Below are positions 35,221-44,867 of a DNA stretch of 64,000 nt, one piece after another. Position numbers and translations under genes: made by a program. The first letter of the stretch is position 1. Each line of letters begins with the position of its first letter. This DNA is from UBA5239 sp040394635 (GTDB taxonomy: Bacteria; Verrucomicrobiota; Lentisphaeria; Victivallales; Victivallaceae): assembly GCA_040394635.1 (NCBI GenBank), contig JBEBRW010000005.1:67302-131301 (forward strand), read 5' to 3'. The notes under the pieces are model-generated. The model saw only the letters and a program-made list of their open reading frames with translations, was not told the DNA's origin and did not search any database.

Positions 35221-35900
35221 TTTCCTTTCTCCTTTGTTATCGTTTGCTTTATCAATAAAACATCTTCAATATTCGACAGGTTAAATTCCGGCGCCAACAC
35301 AATAACCCGTCGATCATTGTTTTTCAATTCCAGATAAGCGGCGCTGCCGTTAATATCTGCAATCTGTTCCTCTTTGTTAAGTATGACGCCAAGAGAACCG
35401 GAAATCTTAGCGGTGCATAAAGAAATCGCCTGCCAATCGCCGCTGAGATTCATCGGGAAATAATTTTTTTCCGTGAAAAGAAAATTAAGCTCGGCGGTAC
35501 ATTTGGCCAGGGTGTCGGCAAAAATAATCTTCTCTTTGCCGGCCGGCGGCACGGCAACGCCGTATGCCTTCAGCGCATTGGCAATCGTTCTCTTCTCCAT
35601 ATCGATTCCGGCCGTGACTCCGGTCAGAATTTCCGGGGAATAGAGTTTCACTTTGGTGGTGGCTTTGTCGGACTGCAGCGTGGCGTCCAGAACCGTGCCG
35701 GGGTCCATTTTCGGCAGGTCTATGATGATTTTGCCGTTCTCCGCGACGCCCATCGCCAGCACCCGCCCATGAGTGGCCGTCAGCTGCCACGAACCCTCGC
35801 CATCGACCAGCTGCTGCTTGCCGGTAAACAGATTCAGCACGTCACCGGAGTACAGCATTGCGGCGGTCATACCCAACATCAGACCAAGCATCCATTTCAT
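35217..35900 (-). CDS. Exported protein of unknown function in ECF operon
   Basis: A 227-residue exported protein (signal KWMLGLMLGMTAAMLYSG). No family recognised. The mature part is beta-rich (WQLTATHGRVLAMGVAENGKIIIDLP, VILNKEEQIADINGSAAYLELK), with one helical stretch (EKRTIANALKAYGVAVP). The start ATG 35900 has GAGGTG, eight bases after the previous stop, and its end overlaps the CsgG-like gene. Its fixed position between two CsgG-like genes suggests that the three form a complex (inference). Confidence 0.6.
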   Translation of the reverse strand: MKWMLGLMLGMTAAMLYSGDVLNLFTGKQQLVDGEGSWQLTATHGRVLAMGVAENGKIIIDLPKMDPGTVLDATLQSDKATTKVKLYSPEILTGVTAGIDMEKRTIANALKAYGVAVPPAGKEKIIFADTLAKCTAELNFLFTEKNYFPMNLSGDWQAISLCTAKISGSLGVILNKEEQIADINGSAAYLELKNNDRRVIVLAPEFNLSNIEDVLLIKQTITKEKGK

Positions 35901-35908
35901 AGTTCACC

Positions 35909-36682
35909 TCACTTTTTGTCGCTGATGGCGATTTCGCCATTGATCAGTTTACGGATTTCTTTTGCCGAAACGGCGACGGCGCTTTTGTCGCCGAAAACAT
36001 TCACTATATTGTGTTTCGACAAGATCTTGCCACCGGCATCGGTGACATAAAACTGCAGATTGATGACCCCGCTTTCCGAGCCGGGCTCGAATTCCAACCG
36101 CAGCAGTTTAGCCGCCTGCGCCAGTTTATAACTTGCGGAAGTCAGCTGGCGCTCCTTCAGGACTTTCTCCAGATATGTGCGCTCCAGCATCTGAAGTTCC
36201 ACGTATTTCATCAGCTCTTTTTCGATATCCGAAACCATCGGATTAATCATGCCTTTGTATTTGCGCGGCACGCCGATATCCCGCACCGACACGATCGAAA
36301 ACAGGATCGGATTTTCCACCTGCTGCCGCTTGATTGCCCGCCGCGTCAGGCTCAGCGCCTCCTCGAGGTTTTTGTACGCGGCGTTCTCCAGCCGGAACCC
36401 GTTCCTGGCATTGAACGCCAGCAGGTTTCCGCCACGGACCAGCACGAAAATATCGCAATGCGGGAAGTAACGCCCCAGCTGCGACTCGGTCAGATTCATT
36501 TCGCTGAGCTGGTGCTCACGCAGGATTTTGTCGATCTGGCCGCGCTCGTACAAATCGACCTCATCCGAGATTTCCGCCGTCAGCAGAGCCACCGTGTCCG
36601 TATCGCCGAACACCGCGACCTTGACCTCCGCCGCTCCCAGCCACATGCAGCACGACAATATCATCAGCAGCGAAATTCTCAT
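35909..36682 (-). CDS. Exported CsgG/FlgO-like protein in ECF operon
   Basis: A 257-residue exported protein (signal RISLLMILSCCMWLGA). The mature region starts VKVAVFGDTDTVALLTAEI and has DLYERGQIDKILREHQLSEMNL, then a second LERTYLEKVLKERQLTSASY, both like the CsgG-type DKIL-E-QLS segment, plus SGVINLQFYVTDAGGKILS. I chose ATG 36682 because AGGAGG lies nine bases upstream and it overlaps the preceding stop; the frame remains open to 36874, but that part overlaps the neighbouring gene and lacks a signal peptide. Homologous in style to the gene at 34297. Confidence 0.7.
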   Translation of the reverse strand: MRISLLMILSCCMWLGAAEVKVAVFGDTDTVALLTAEISDEVDLYERGQIDKILREHQLSEMNLTESQLGRYFPHCDIFVLVRGGNLLAFNARNGFRLENAAYKNLEEALSLTRRAIKRQQVENPILFSIVSVRDIGVPRKYKGMINPMVSDIEKELMKYVELQMLERTYLEKVLKERQLTSASYKLAQAAKLLRLEFEPGSESGVINLQFYVTDAGGKILSKHNIVNVFGDKSAVAVSAKEIRKLINGEIAISDKK

Positions 36683-38955
36683 TTCCGTTGGCCTCCTTTC
36701 TTCGGCTTTACTTTGAAATACCGCGAGGGGGTCTGGTAAATGACGCTCTCGTCCCGCTCGAAAATGAGGCGGCACGGCGGCAGCAGCAGCATGGGCGATT
36801 TCGCGAAATCCGTCAGGTTTGCGCAGATCGGATTGTAGCCGGAGCCCCACAGGCGGCCCCCGTGAATCAGCCACGGCGTTCTGAAACTTTCCGAGAGGCC
36901 GTCCATCCGGTACTCCGCCGCTTTGCGGTTGAACGATATGAAGGTATGCGGTTTACCGTCGGCCGGATCGATCCGGGTGATCTGGCTATCCGCCAGCACA
37001 TACATCATTTTCTCATCCGCCTGATACCAGAAATTGAACTCGCTGCTGCGGCGAAAACGGGCCATTTCCATGAATTCGTCCCGGTCGAGCCGGTAGCGGA
37101 AAAGGATGATCTCCCGGTTCATGGCCACCATGAACCATAATTCATTGCCGTTGTACGCGATCAGGCTGCAGGGGATGCCCTTGTTCTGTTCCGCGATGTT
37201 CGTCTTGGTGCTGCGGGTGGTGTTGAAATGCACCCGCCGGTCGGAACCGTCCATTTTGGCCGAGCTCAGCGAGATATCGGCGGGCGGCCCCACTTCCGCG
37301 CCGCAAAGGGTGTAGATCCGGCCCTGGACGATGGCTGTGTACAGCGGCGGCGAGTCCAGGAAGTCCTCAATGAAATGCCACGAGGATTTCGCGCGGTCGT
37401 AAACCGCCAACGTCGAGGACATCGAGTACACGATCCACTCGTCCGATACCGCCAGCCGCCTGGCGCGCAGCATGAACCAGTTGCCGCGCATGTAATAATC
37501 GCCCATGATCGGGGTTTTCACCGGCGCGCTTACGGAACCATCCTTGCGCCAGATCCCCAGCAGCAATTCCGTGGCCGGCCGGTCTACGGGAACATCTCTC
37601 AGCATCAAATACAAATCCCCGTTATGCTCGGTCATCTCAACGCAACGCAAATAGCCCGGGTGATTGAACAGTTTCTGCCAGTCCAACGTCTCGATCTCAA
37701 ACGCGTTGTTGATTTCATTGAAAAGCCTGATCTGAGCCGGGCTGCGCACCTCCTGATTTCGGGGGAACAGGTTTTCGACCGGGCTGATAAAGCTGTTGGC
37801 CACGGAATTTTTGCACATGCGCTCGTGGTTGAATTGCTGAATCTCCGGCACGCGTTTCAACAGCGCGTCATAATCCCTGGCGTCGAATAACCGGCGGAGC
37901 GAATCCCAGGTCGAGGTCTTATTGGTTTTCTGACGGTATTTTTTCAGTTCAAATTCGGCGAGCCCGCGTTCATGGACCCACCATTGACAGAAATACATGT
38001 CGACCCGGCTTTGCATGAAGTTGCTGTTCGGCGAATCCGAAGGCGCGTTCAGTTTCGGGTTGATTTCGTCGAGTTCCCGGAAAAATTCATCGATGAACTT
38101 GACGAATGTCTCCTTGTTCCGTGGAGCATTCACCGCTTTGCGCATCATTTTCAGGTGTGCCGCCTGGATTTTCACTTCTTCGAAGGGGCTGTTTTCGGCC
38201 ATTTTCAGGTACTCGTCGGTGCCGTTCACATAGTCGATGATGACCTGGTCGTAATCATTGAACGGATAATTCGGAAACTCGATGCGGTGTATGCCCTGCC
38301 AGTCGATCTTTTTGGCGGCGGCGGCGAGCTGGTTCGGATTTTTGCGGACGAAATCATGGGCATAACGCAGAAATTCCAGTTCCTCGCGGTAGCGCCCCTT
38401 GAGCCACGCGGCGTAGTCGAAATAGAGGTCGCAAGTATTCGAGCGTTTGATGACAAGCGAATAAGACTGCAATTCATTGACCGAGTTGATCCCGTCCGAT
38501 AAATCATAATTGAACCACAGCCGCCGCTGTTCCTCCTTGACCAGCGGGCGCCATTTCTCGCAGAACTTCGCCATCGCCTGCATTTCGGGTTTGGTGATGC
38601 TGCGCGACAATTGATTGATAAACGATCCGGAAGAGAACGGATTTGAATACATCGGCTGCTTCGAAGCGGGAAATTCTCTGGCGAATTCCGCCACCCGGTC
38701 AAACTGTTCATTCAGGGCGGCGACCCGGTCGGTCCAGCTCATTGTCTCAAACAGCCGGGCACGTACGGTCAGGTCGTTATAGCGGTATGTCTCATTATTC
38801 GGTTCCAGGGCGACGGCGGCGGCAATTTTTCCCGCAGCAGCCCTGATTTCCCGGCTTTTCAATAATTCCTGATATTCCTTGAAATACTGCGCCGCCTCGT
38901 TGCCATGCAGCAACAAGCCAAAAAACAGAGTACACAGCAATAAATGATATTTCAT
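36679..38955 (-). CDS. Large exported paralogue 3 (helical plus propeller-like)
   Basis: A 758-residue exported protein (signal KYHLLLCTLFFGLLLHGNEA). The N-terminal quarter is helical and TPR-like (AAQYFKEYQELLKSREIRAAAG, then AVALEPNNETYRYNDL). The middle is helical. The C-terminal ~300 residues look like a beta-propeller with repeated blades (SDEWIVYSMSSTLAVYDRAKSSWHFI; VQGRIYTLCGAEVG; NGNELWFMVAMNREIILFRY). It shares the ALEP-N--YRY segment, domain order and length with the two genes before it. Function unknown. RBS AGAGGAAG precedes ATG 38955, and its stop is embedded in the next gene's start. Confidence 0.65.
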   Translation of the reverse strand: MKYHLLLCTLFFGLLLHGNEAAQYFKEYQELLKSREIRAAAGKIAAAVALEPNNETYRYNDLTVRARLFETMSWTDRVAALNEQFDRVAEFAREFPASKQPMYSNPFSSGSFINQLSRSITKPEMQAMAKFCEKWRPLVKEEQRRLWFNYDLSDGINSVNELQSYSLVIKRSNTCDLYFDYAAWLKGRYREELEFLRYAHDFVRKNPNQLAAAAKKIDWQGIHRIEFPNYPFNDYDQVIIDYVNGTDEYLKMAENSPFEEVKIQAAHLKMMRKAVNAPRNKETFVKFIDEFFRELDEINPKLNAPSDSPNSNFMQSRVDMYFCQWWVHERGLAEFELKKYRQKTNKTSTWDSLRRLFDARDYDALLKRVPEIQQFNHERMCKNSVANSFISPVENLFPRNQEVRSPAQIRLFNEINNAFEIETLDWQKLFNHPGYLRCVEMTEHNGDLYLMLRDVPVDRPATELLLGIWRKDGSVSAPVKTPIMGDYYMRGNWFMLRARRLAVSDEWIVYSMSSTLAVYDRAKSSWHFIEDFLDSPPLYTAIVQGRIYTLCGAEVGPPADISLSSAKMDGSDRRVHFNTTRSTKTNIAEQNKGIPCSLIAYNGNELWFMVAMNREIILFRYRLDRDEFMEMARFRRSSEFNFWYQADEKMMYVLADSQITRIDPADGKPHTFISFNRKAAEYRMDGLSESFRTPWLIHGGRLWGSGYNPICANLTDFAKSPMLLLPPCRLIFERDESVIYQTPSRYFKVKPKKGGQRK

Positions 38956-38956
38956 T

Positions 38957-41194
38957 TTACTTCCTCTTTATGCGAAAATAATGATAGTAATTCAAATAAA
39001 TCATTTCGCCGGACGCCTCAAACATAAACGAACTGCGCGGCACCAGCAGAAAAGGCGATTTCTCCGGATCGTCGAGGTCAAATACCGCCGGAAAGTTTCC
39101 GCCCACCCATACCCGGTTGCCAATTACCATATAGGGATACGACAGCCATATGCCGTAGCCACCCTCGAGGTGGCAGAGCGTCTCGGTCTTGTCGCCCGAA
39201 ACGGTCGTGAGCAAGCATTGAACATTGCCGGTTTCGGAATCGACCCGGTAAATGTTGTACCCGCCGCCGTGGCCGAGTGGATAAAGATATTTTCCTCGCT
39301 TGCCCATATAGGACCTGGCCGCGTCCGGGATGGTCGCCAGCCGCTCAATTTTATCCTCATCAATCTTCAACTTGAATATACCGCTTTTTTTGTACACATC
39401 GGTCAAGAGAAAAGCCAGTTCGTTGTCATTGAGAACGGTCAGGCTCGAATACATGCCTTTCAAACCATCCGGCTCGCTTTTCTTTTCACTGCGGGCGTTG
39501 TTAAAATGAGTTTTCCGCTGCGAACCGTCCGGCAGCATCGAGATCAGCGACGCCGGAATATCCTGCCGGACGCCGCCGCAGAGAATGTAAATCCGCCCCT
39601 GCGCAATGACCATGTCAAGTACCGGATCGCTGAGGATATCGTCGATCACCTGCCAGCTCTCCGCTTTGCGGTCGTACACGGCGATTTTATCGGCTCCGTT
39701 TACCACGATATAATCGTCCGACACCGCCATCGGCACTTTTTCATCCCATGGCGTATAGCTGCCACGCACCAGTTCCTTCCGGGCCAGGGGAATTTTCCGT
39801 ACAAAGGACGAATTCAGTTCGCCGAGGTACGACGTGGTCGGGAAGCGGCTGTCCTCCTCTTTTTCGATCAAGACCAGGAATATCCGGTCTCCGGATTGCA
39901 CCGCGCCGACGCAGGCCAACACCTTGGCCGTACCGGTAAAGTCCTGATATTTGCCGTAATCGATTTCAAACGCGCCATTTACAGCCTTGAAGAATTCGGC
40001 GCTGTTCAAGACGGGGATGGACTGATAAGTATTGGCAAGAGGGTTGTCATGGAACCTTTTGAGGCTGTTCTTCTGCAATTCGGCCACGTAAGGCAATAAC
40101 TCATCGACCGTCGCCCCCGCATAATGCAACCTGGAAATAATATTTTCCACCGTTTCCCAGGCCGTGCCCTCGGGCAGGCTCTCCAGGTAACGATCCAGGC
40201 ATTTATAAACGAATCGGGTTTCATGTACCTGAAAACTGATCATCGTGATCATGGCAAAACCAAGATGCGGCCGGTAATCGCGTCTCCGGTATTTCAACGG
40301 ATTCAGTTTGTGGTCTTCGGCGAAATATTCCATCAAACACGCAGCAATCTGCTCCCGGTCCGGCGGCAATTCGCCGAGTTTCCGCATGTAACGAAGCTGC
40401 AGGGCGAAACGTTTCGTTGACTTGAACGGTCCTTTTTCAGCCAACTCTATATATTCATCGGTCGACTTCAAATAATTCTTTATTTTTCCAAACAACTCGG
40501 TTTCCTCACGCATCTGACCGAGATCAGTCATATTATGCTGCTGGACAATGGCTTCGATCTTTGCCATCTGGTCCGGATTTTTGCGGGCAAATTCAGTCGC
40601 CTGTTTGAGAAATTCCAATTCTACCCGGTACCGCCCCTCATACCATCTCTTATAATCGCAATAATAAGAAAACCGGTGCCCTATGATCACACAATCCGAA
40701 TAATGCTCCAGTTCCTTGAAGTCGTTGATTCCGTCGCTCAAGTCATGAGGGTACCAGATTTTTTTCATTTCCTCATAATTTAACGGACGATATATATCGA
40801 GAAATTTTCCCATCCGCTTCCGCTGTTCGTCGGTAATGTACCGCAAACCATTAGTAGAGTCATATTGGATGGTCTCATGACCATAAAGCGGCTTTTTGCA
40901 GTCCGGGAAATCCTGTTTGAACCGCTCGATCCGGGCCAGGTCCTCATACAACCTGGGGATGCACTGCTCCCAGCCCAGGCTGCCGGTGATCCGTGCCTGA
41001 CATTTCAGTTCCTCGTAACGGTAAGCGACATTGCCGGGCTCCAGCGCGATTGCCGCCTGCAGCTTCGGATACGCTTCGCCATGCTTGACGCCGTTTTTCA
41101 GCGCCTCGCGGTATTCCGCAAAATATTGCGCCGCCTCGCCCCCCGGAACCAGGCTAGTCAGACAGCATAACAATATTATGAGCGTATTTTTCAT
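38957..41194 (-). CDS. Large exported paralogue 2 (helical plus propeller-like)
   Basis: A 745-residue exported protein (signal KNTLIILLCCLTSLVPGGEA) with the same layout as its neighbours: TPR-like start (AIALEPGNVAYRYEELKC), helical middle, and a C-terminal propeller-like part (SDDYIVVNGADKIAVYDRKAESWQVI; AQGRIYILCGGVRQD; NDNELAFLLTDVYKKSGIFKLKI). No catalytic motif seen. Its ATG overlaps the previous stop by four bases, and it ends one base before the third paralogue. The blades that read out a gene state (SDD..., AQGR...) suggest a ligand-binding or scaffold role, which is speculative. Confidence 0.65.
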   Translation of the reverse strand: MKNTLIILLCCLTSLVPGGEAAQYFAEYREALKNGVKHGEAYPKLQAAIALEPGNVAYRYEELKCQARITGSLGWEQCIPRLYEDLARIERFKQDFPDCKKPLYGHETIQYDSTNGLRYITDEQRKRMGKFLDIYRPLNYEEMKKIWYPHDLSDGINDFKELEHYSDCVIIGHRFSYYCDYKRWYEGRYRVELEFLKQATEFARKNPDQMAKIEAIVQQHNMTDLGQMREETELFGKIKNYLKSTDEYIELAEKGPFKSTKRFALQLRYMRKLGELPPDREQIAACLMEYFAEDHKLNPLKYRRRDYRPHLGFAMITMISFQVHETRFVYKCLDRYLESLPEGTAWETVENIISRLHYAGATVDELLPYVAELQKNSLKRFHDNPLANTYQSIPVLNSAEFFKAVNGAFEIDYGKYQDFTGTAKVLACVGAVQSGDRIFLVLIEKEEDSRFPTTSYLGELNSSFVRKIPLARKELVRGSYTPWDEKVPMAVSDDYIVVNGADKIAVYDRKAESWQVIDDILSDPVLDMVIAQGRIYILCGGVRQDIPASLISMLPDGSQRKTHFNNARSEKKSEPDGLKGMYSSLTVLNDNELAFLLTDVYKKSGIFKLKIDEDKIERLATIPDAARSYMGKRGKYLYPLGHGGGYNIYRVDSETGNVQCLLTTVSGDKTETLCHLEGGYGIWLSYPYMVIGNRVWVGGNFPAVFDLDDPEKSPFLLVPRSSFMFEASGEMIYLNYYHYFRIKRK

Positions 41195-43695
41195 TTCTTG
41201 ATTACTTTACTCTTGATGATGAATAAATAACTGTACACAGCATAACCCACACTGCCGTCGCCCAGCGCAAATGCGACCGGATTGGACATCGGCAAGTATA
41301 TGTTTCTCTGATCATCTGGTTTTTCCAAACTAGTGACCCGCGAATTGCCCAGTTCCCACAGCAAATCTCCCGCGACCAGATACGGCTCGCGCAAAAACAT
41401 ATTTTTCAGTAAGGGGACTGCATCTTTCGCCCGTCCATTCCGGGCATTCGTCAGAATTTCCTCGATGGATTTTTTGCCGGGGTCGATCCGGTATAAACTG
41501 ATATTGTTGATGTATTGGATTCCCAGATAAAGGCTTCCCCGGTGAAAATTCATTCCCCGGTAACGTCCATCCGGCAACTCGGCCAACAGCTGGAACCGGT
41601 TTGCGACAGCATCATAACAGAAAATAGACGAAATTCCGGCCACGATCAGCTCATGGTCACCGATCGCCAACAGGTCGTAAAACGTTCCGGCGCTTTTGTC
41701 AATGCCGTTCTGATCGCCTTCACGGAGACTGCCGTAGTGGAGCCGGCGGTCCGTGCCGTCGGCTTTCATCGACTTCACGGTAGAATCCGCCCCCGCGTGT
41801 TCCAACAGATAAATCCGCCCGTCCGTTACCGCCAGCCGGATAACTTTATTACCGATGAAATCATCGAACTGATTCCAGGAACGGTTTTTCACGTCATAAA
41901 CCGCCAGGACCTCGTCATTCGACAAGGCGACAAAATCGCTTGAAGCAGCCACGGTATAGCCAAAATTCGCACGTGAATTCGACTTAAACGGCGTTTCAAT
42001 CAGTTTCTCCTTCGAAAGTTCCGGTTTCACGAATCCCAGATAGATGGCCGCAGGCACCCGCATGGTTTCGGCGGCGCCATTACGGATTACCCTGGAGGTA
42101 CTCCCCGGATATTCATTCTGCAAAACCAGGCAAATGTTATTTCCCTGATTGCAGGCAGCGATCATATTCAGGTTGAAAAAATGCCGGAACAGTTCCCGGT
42201 AGTTCCGGTATTGGATATCGAATCCGGCATTGGCCTGTTGAAACAGCGCCTCCGCTTCCGGAGTGATTTTTTTGCCGTCGGTAAAAATCCGGCCTGCCTT
42301 CGAGAAATCGTTTTCATTTTTCGGCGCCGCCGCGGGAACGCTTTGAACACTTTTTTCCGCGAAACAGCGCTTTTCGAACAATTCCAACTCGTTTCCACTC
42401 AAAAGATATTTGGTATATTTCCAGATATCGATATTGTCAAGGCTCTCGCCGCGTTCTGCAAAATATTCCTTTATCACCGGTTCGAACTGATCGGCCGTAC
42501 GGGGTGTATCGGCCAACTTCCGCATATATTTCAACTCCAGCGCGTACTTCCGGAACTGGTAGGCCGGGGATTCCTGGGCCAGTTTCAGATATTCGTCGGT
42601 ACCGCTCAGATAAGCTGTCAGTTTCTTCCCGTCCTGCGCAATTTTATTCAATACTGTGGGATCAGTGGGTTTGAAACGGAAGAAACTGCTGCCGGCCACC
42701 GACTCCGGCTTTTTCGCCGCATATTCATTCATGCGTTTCAGAAAATCGAGATTGGCGGCATAGCGTTCCCGCAACCATTTGTCCAGATCATAATAATTCT
42801 CATACCGATACGCCAAATCCATATATCCGAGGTAAGTCGTAATATCATTGAGATTGCGCCACTTAGCGTTGACGATGAATTCGCTGAACTCGCGCCTCCG
42901 CAATTCCTGCAGGTAAAGGGGCCGCCAAATGTCGCAATAAGCCGCATAGCCCGCCAGGTCCTGTGCCGTCATTTTCGCACCGCTCCTGACAGTATTATTC
43001 AAGACCTGGCTCGAAAATACCGGCCCGGCGAAGTCCGGAAAATCACGCTTGAATTCGATGGCCTTCCGCAGGCTTTCGTTGATCGCCGCCAGGTGCTTGG
43101 AAAACGGGTAACCCGGCGTCATATTTCCCAGGCATTTCAACTCTTCATAACGGTAAGTCACATTTTGCGGTTCCAGTGCGATCACATTGCATAGTATGCG
43201 ATAATCGGCAGAGGACTTATATTCCTCAAACAATCTCCCCACTTCCGCATTGGAGCTGTCACGCATTTCCGTATTGATACGCAGCAAGGTATCGATCAAT
43301 TGCACGGTACCCTCTTCCACCTCTTTTCTGGTATTCCAGTCCAATCCCCGAATCGTGAAACTGCCCAGCGTAATCCGTTCCGTGCTTTCGATGGAAATCA
43401 CCATATTGAACTTCCGGTCGTTCCGCTTTCCGGTGAAATGCGGTTTTAATACCAGGCCAGTACTTCCAAGCTCTTTCCGGCCGGCTTTGGGAAGATATGA
43501 TATTCGCGGATCTTTTTTCAGCGCCACAATGACGAAGTTGACATTGCCCGACAATGTCTGATGCTGCAGCTGAATTTCATCATCGATCGTCGATCTCGCT
43601 AGCGTCACCCTGACCGGGGTTTCATCTTTCGCTTCATCCGCCCGGTCCGGGATTGCCAGGCAACACAGCAACGCTATGATTATGCATCTGAACAT
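41191..43695 (-). CDS. Large exported paralogue 1 with extra N-terminal domain
   Basis: An 834-residue exported protein (signal FRCIIIALLCCLAIPDRA). It is longer than the other two paralogues because of an extra region, residues ~28-150, with FNMVISIESTERITLGSFTIRG, which resembles the late half of CsgG-like folds. The shared part then starts: VIALEPQNVTYRYEELKC, a helical middle, and a propeller-like C-terminus (SSDFVALSNDEVLAVYDVKNRSWNQF; TDGRIYLLEHAGAD; GDHELIVAGISSIFCYD). It starts eight bases after the anti-sigma candidate gene, so it is the first structural gene of the operon. Family unknown to me. Confidence 0.65.
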   Translation of the reverse strand: MFRCIIIALLCCLAIPDRADEAKDETPVRVTLARSTIDDEIQLQHQTLSGNVNFVIVALKKDPRISYLPKAGRKELGSTGLVLKPHFTGKRNDRKFNMVISIESTERITLGSFTIRGLDWNTRKEVEEGTVQLIDTLLRINTEMRDSSNAEVGRLFEEYKSSADYRILCNVIALEPQNVTYRYEELKCLGNMTPGYPFSKHLAAINESLRKAIEFKRDFPDFAGPVFSSQVLNNTVRSGAKMTAQDLAGYAAYCDIWRPLYLQELRRREFSEFIVNAKWRNLNDITTYLGYMDLAYRYENYYDLDKWLRERYAANLDFLKRMNEYAAKKPESVAGSSFFRFKPTDPTVLNKIAQDGKKLTAYLSGTDEYLKLAQESPAYQFRKYALELKYMRKLADTPRTADQFEPVIKEYFAERGESLDNIDIWKYTKYLLSGNELELFEKRCFAEKSVQSVPAAAPKNENDFSKAGRIFTDGKKITPEAEALFQQANAGFDIQYRNYRELFRHFFNLNMIAACNQGNNICLVLQNEYPGSTSRVIRNGAAETMRVPAAIYLGFVKPELSKEKLIETPFKSNSRANFGYTVAASSDFVALSNDEVLAVYDVKNRSWNQFDDFIGNKVIRLAVTDGRIYLLEHAGADSTVKSMKADGTDRRLHYGSLREGDQNGIDKSAGTFYDLLAIGDHELIVAGISSIFCYDAVANRFQLLAELPDGRYRGMNFHRGSLYLGIQYINNISLYRIDPGKKSIEEILTNARNGRAKDAVPLLKNMFLREPYLVAGDLLWELGNSRVTSLEKPDDQRNIYLPMSNPVAFALGDGSVGYAVYSYLFIIKSKVIKK

Positions 43696-43703
43696 GATCT
43701 TTC

Positions 43704-44306
43704 TCAGGTAAGATTGATGGTGCTATCGAGCGGAGCAAGATTTTCCCCGTGACTTGAGACCGGCTTGGTCAGCGTCATGATGTTCCTGATTTTCCGGTTT
43801 GAGGTTTTGTCTTTCAAATCCAGCTCCAGTACCAGCGTGCATTCGTCGCTGCGGGTCACCAGGATATAACCGGAAAGCAGCGGGTCGTCCAGCGCGATCA
43901 CATCCTCGTCGGCGCTCGGAAAAACCAGCATGATATCCTTTTTGCCGATCAGGCGCAATTTGATGAGATTGTTGTAGCCTCGGCCGTTTTCGCGCTCATA
44001 GGCGATCAACTCGTTGTCATAAAAGAGAAAACCCTCGCCGACGCCAAACAGCTTCATCGTTTCCCGGAGCCGGTCGGCAAAAGCATTCGTCTGCTCCCTG
44101 GGCCTGAAATCCGCCAGCAGCACCACCGTCACGCAGACAACAGCCGCCGCGGCGGCCGCCAGCGCGTAGATCCGGTGCCGGAAAAGCTGGCGTCTTTTAA
44201 TACATTTATCCAGTCCCCGCTTGAATTCGTCCGCCGGCGCAAATTCCACTTCCGCGGCCCGCGCCTTCTTCAATTCCAGCAGTTCGTCCAATCGTTGCTC
44301 ATTCAT
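43704..44306 (-). CDS. Single-pass membrane protein, candidate anti-sigma factor
   Basis: A 200-residue protein with a basic cytoplasmic N-terminus of ~40 residues (EFKRGLDKCIKRRQLFRHR), one membrane helix at about 47-66 (YALAAAAAAVVCVTVVLLA) and a ~130-residue extracytoplasmic domain. It follows the ECF sigma gene with an 8-base overlap, the usual place for its anti-sigma factor. No zinc HxxxCxxC motif is visible, so it would belong to the non-ZAS type. The role rests on position and topology. It could instead be a signalling partner without sigma-binding. Confidence 0.6.
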   Translation of the reverse strand: MNEQRLDELLELKKARAAEVEFAPADEFKRGLDKCIKRRQLFRHRIYALAAAAAAVVCVTVVLLADFRPREQTNAFADRLRETMKLFGVGEGFLFYDNELIAYERENGRGYNNLIKLRLIGKKDIMLVFPSADEDVIALDDPLLSGYILVTRSDECTLVLELDLKDKTSNRKIRNIMTLTKPVSSHGENLAPLDSTINLT

Positions 44307-44787
44307 TCTCTATCTTCTCCATGCTCTCGCGCAAAAGTTCTTTGGCCTTGTGAACCCGTTGATACAATGTGTTGGGCGTGCATTCCAGGATCTCGGCCGC
44401 CTTCGCCGCCGGTATATCGCCCAGTACCGCCACGTGAATCGTGATGCGGTACAGCTCCGGCAGCCGGGCAATGGCGCGGTCCAGTTTCGCCAGAACCTCT
44501 TCATTGTGGCCGCCGCGCGCGACCGGATTCTCCCTGATCCGTTCGCGCCGCCTGCTGTCCCGGTGCCGCCGCCGCAGGAGATCGTAACTCTCGCGGATAA
44601 CGATACTTGTCACCCAACTCGACAGTTTCGCCTGGTCGCGGAAGGTATGCAGCCTCGACCATGCTTTGACCAGCGCCTGCTGGACTGCATCGTCCGCGTC
44701 GGCGCCACATTGCACAATCTGCCATGAAACCCTCTGGAACATCGGCAAATGCTCATCGATCATCGAATTAAACTGGGCCTCATCCAA
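44299..44787 (-). CDS. ECF-type RNA polymerase sigma factor
   Basis: A 162-residue sigma-70 family factor of the extracytoplasmic type. Region 2 is ADADDAVQQALVKAWSRLHTFRDQAKLSSWVTSIVIRESYDLLRRR. Region 4 is LPELYRITIHVAVLGDIPAAKAAEILECTPNTLYQRVHKAKELL. No C-terminal extension. The frame opens with TTG at 44787, close after a purine-rich AGAGAAAG; the first in-frame ATG is at 44763 and would also keep region 2. It heads an eight-gene operon, which it likely transcribes itself. No -35/-10 pair of known ECF type could be identified with confidence. Confidence 0.88.
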   Translation of the reverse strand: MDEAQFNSMIDEHLPMFQRVSWQIVQCGADADDAVQQALVKAWSRLHTFRDQAKLSSWVTSIVIRESYDLLRRRHRDSRRRERIRENPVARGGHNEEVLAKLDRAIARLPELYRITIHVAVLGDIPAAKAAEILECTPNTLYQRVHKAKELLRESMEKIENE

Positions 44788-44867
44788 TTACTTTCTCTTT
44801 CCTGTTCTTCTCTTTTAACAAATATGACGCCACGGCTCCCGCCATTCTTAGCGCCTTTTCCATTTAT

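Noticed and set aside
36683..36874. N-terminal extension of the CsgG-like gene to 36874
   Set aside because: It overlaps the neighbouring gene's coding sequence and would bury the signal peptide; ATG 36682 has AGGAGG at the right distance.
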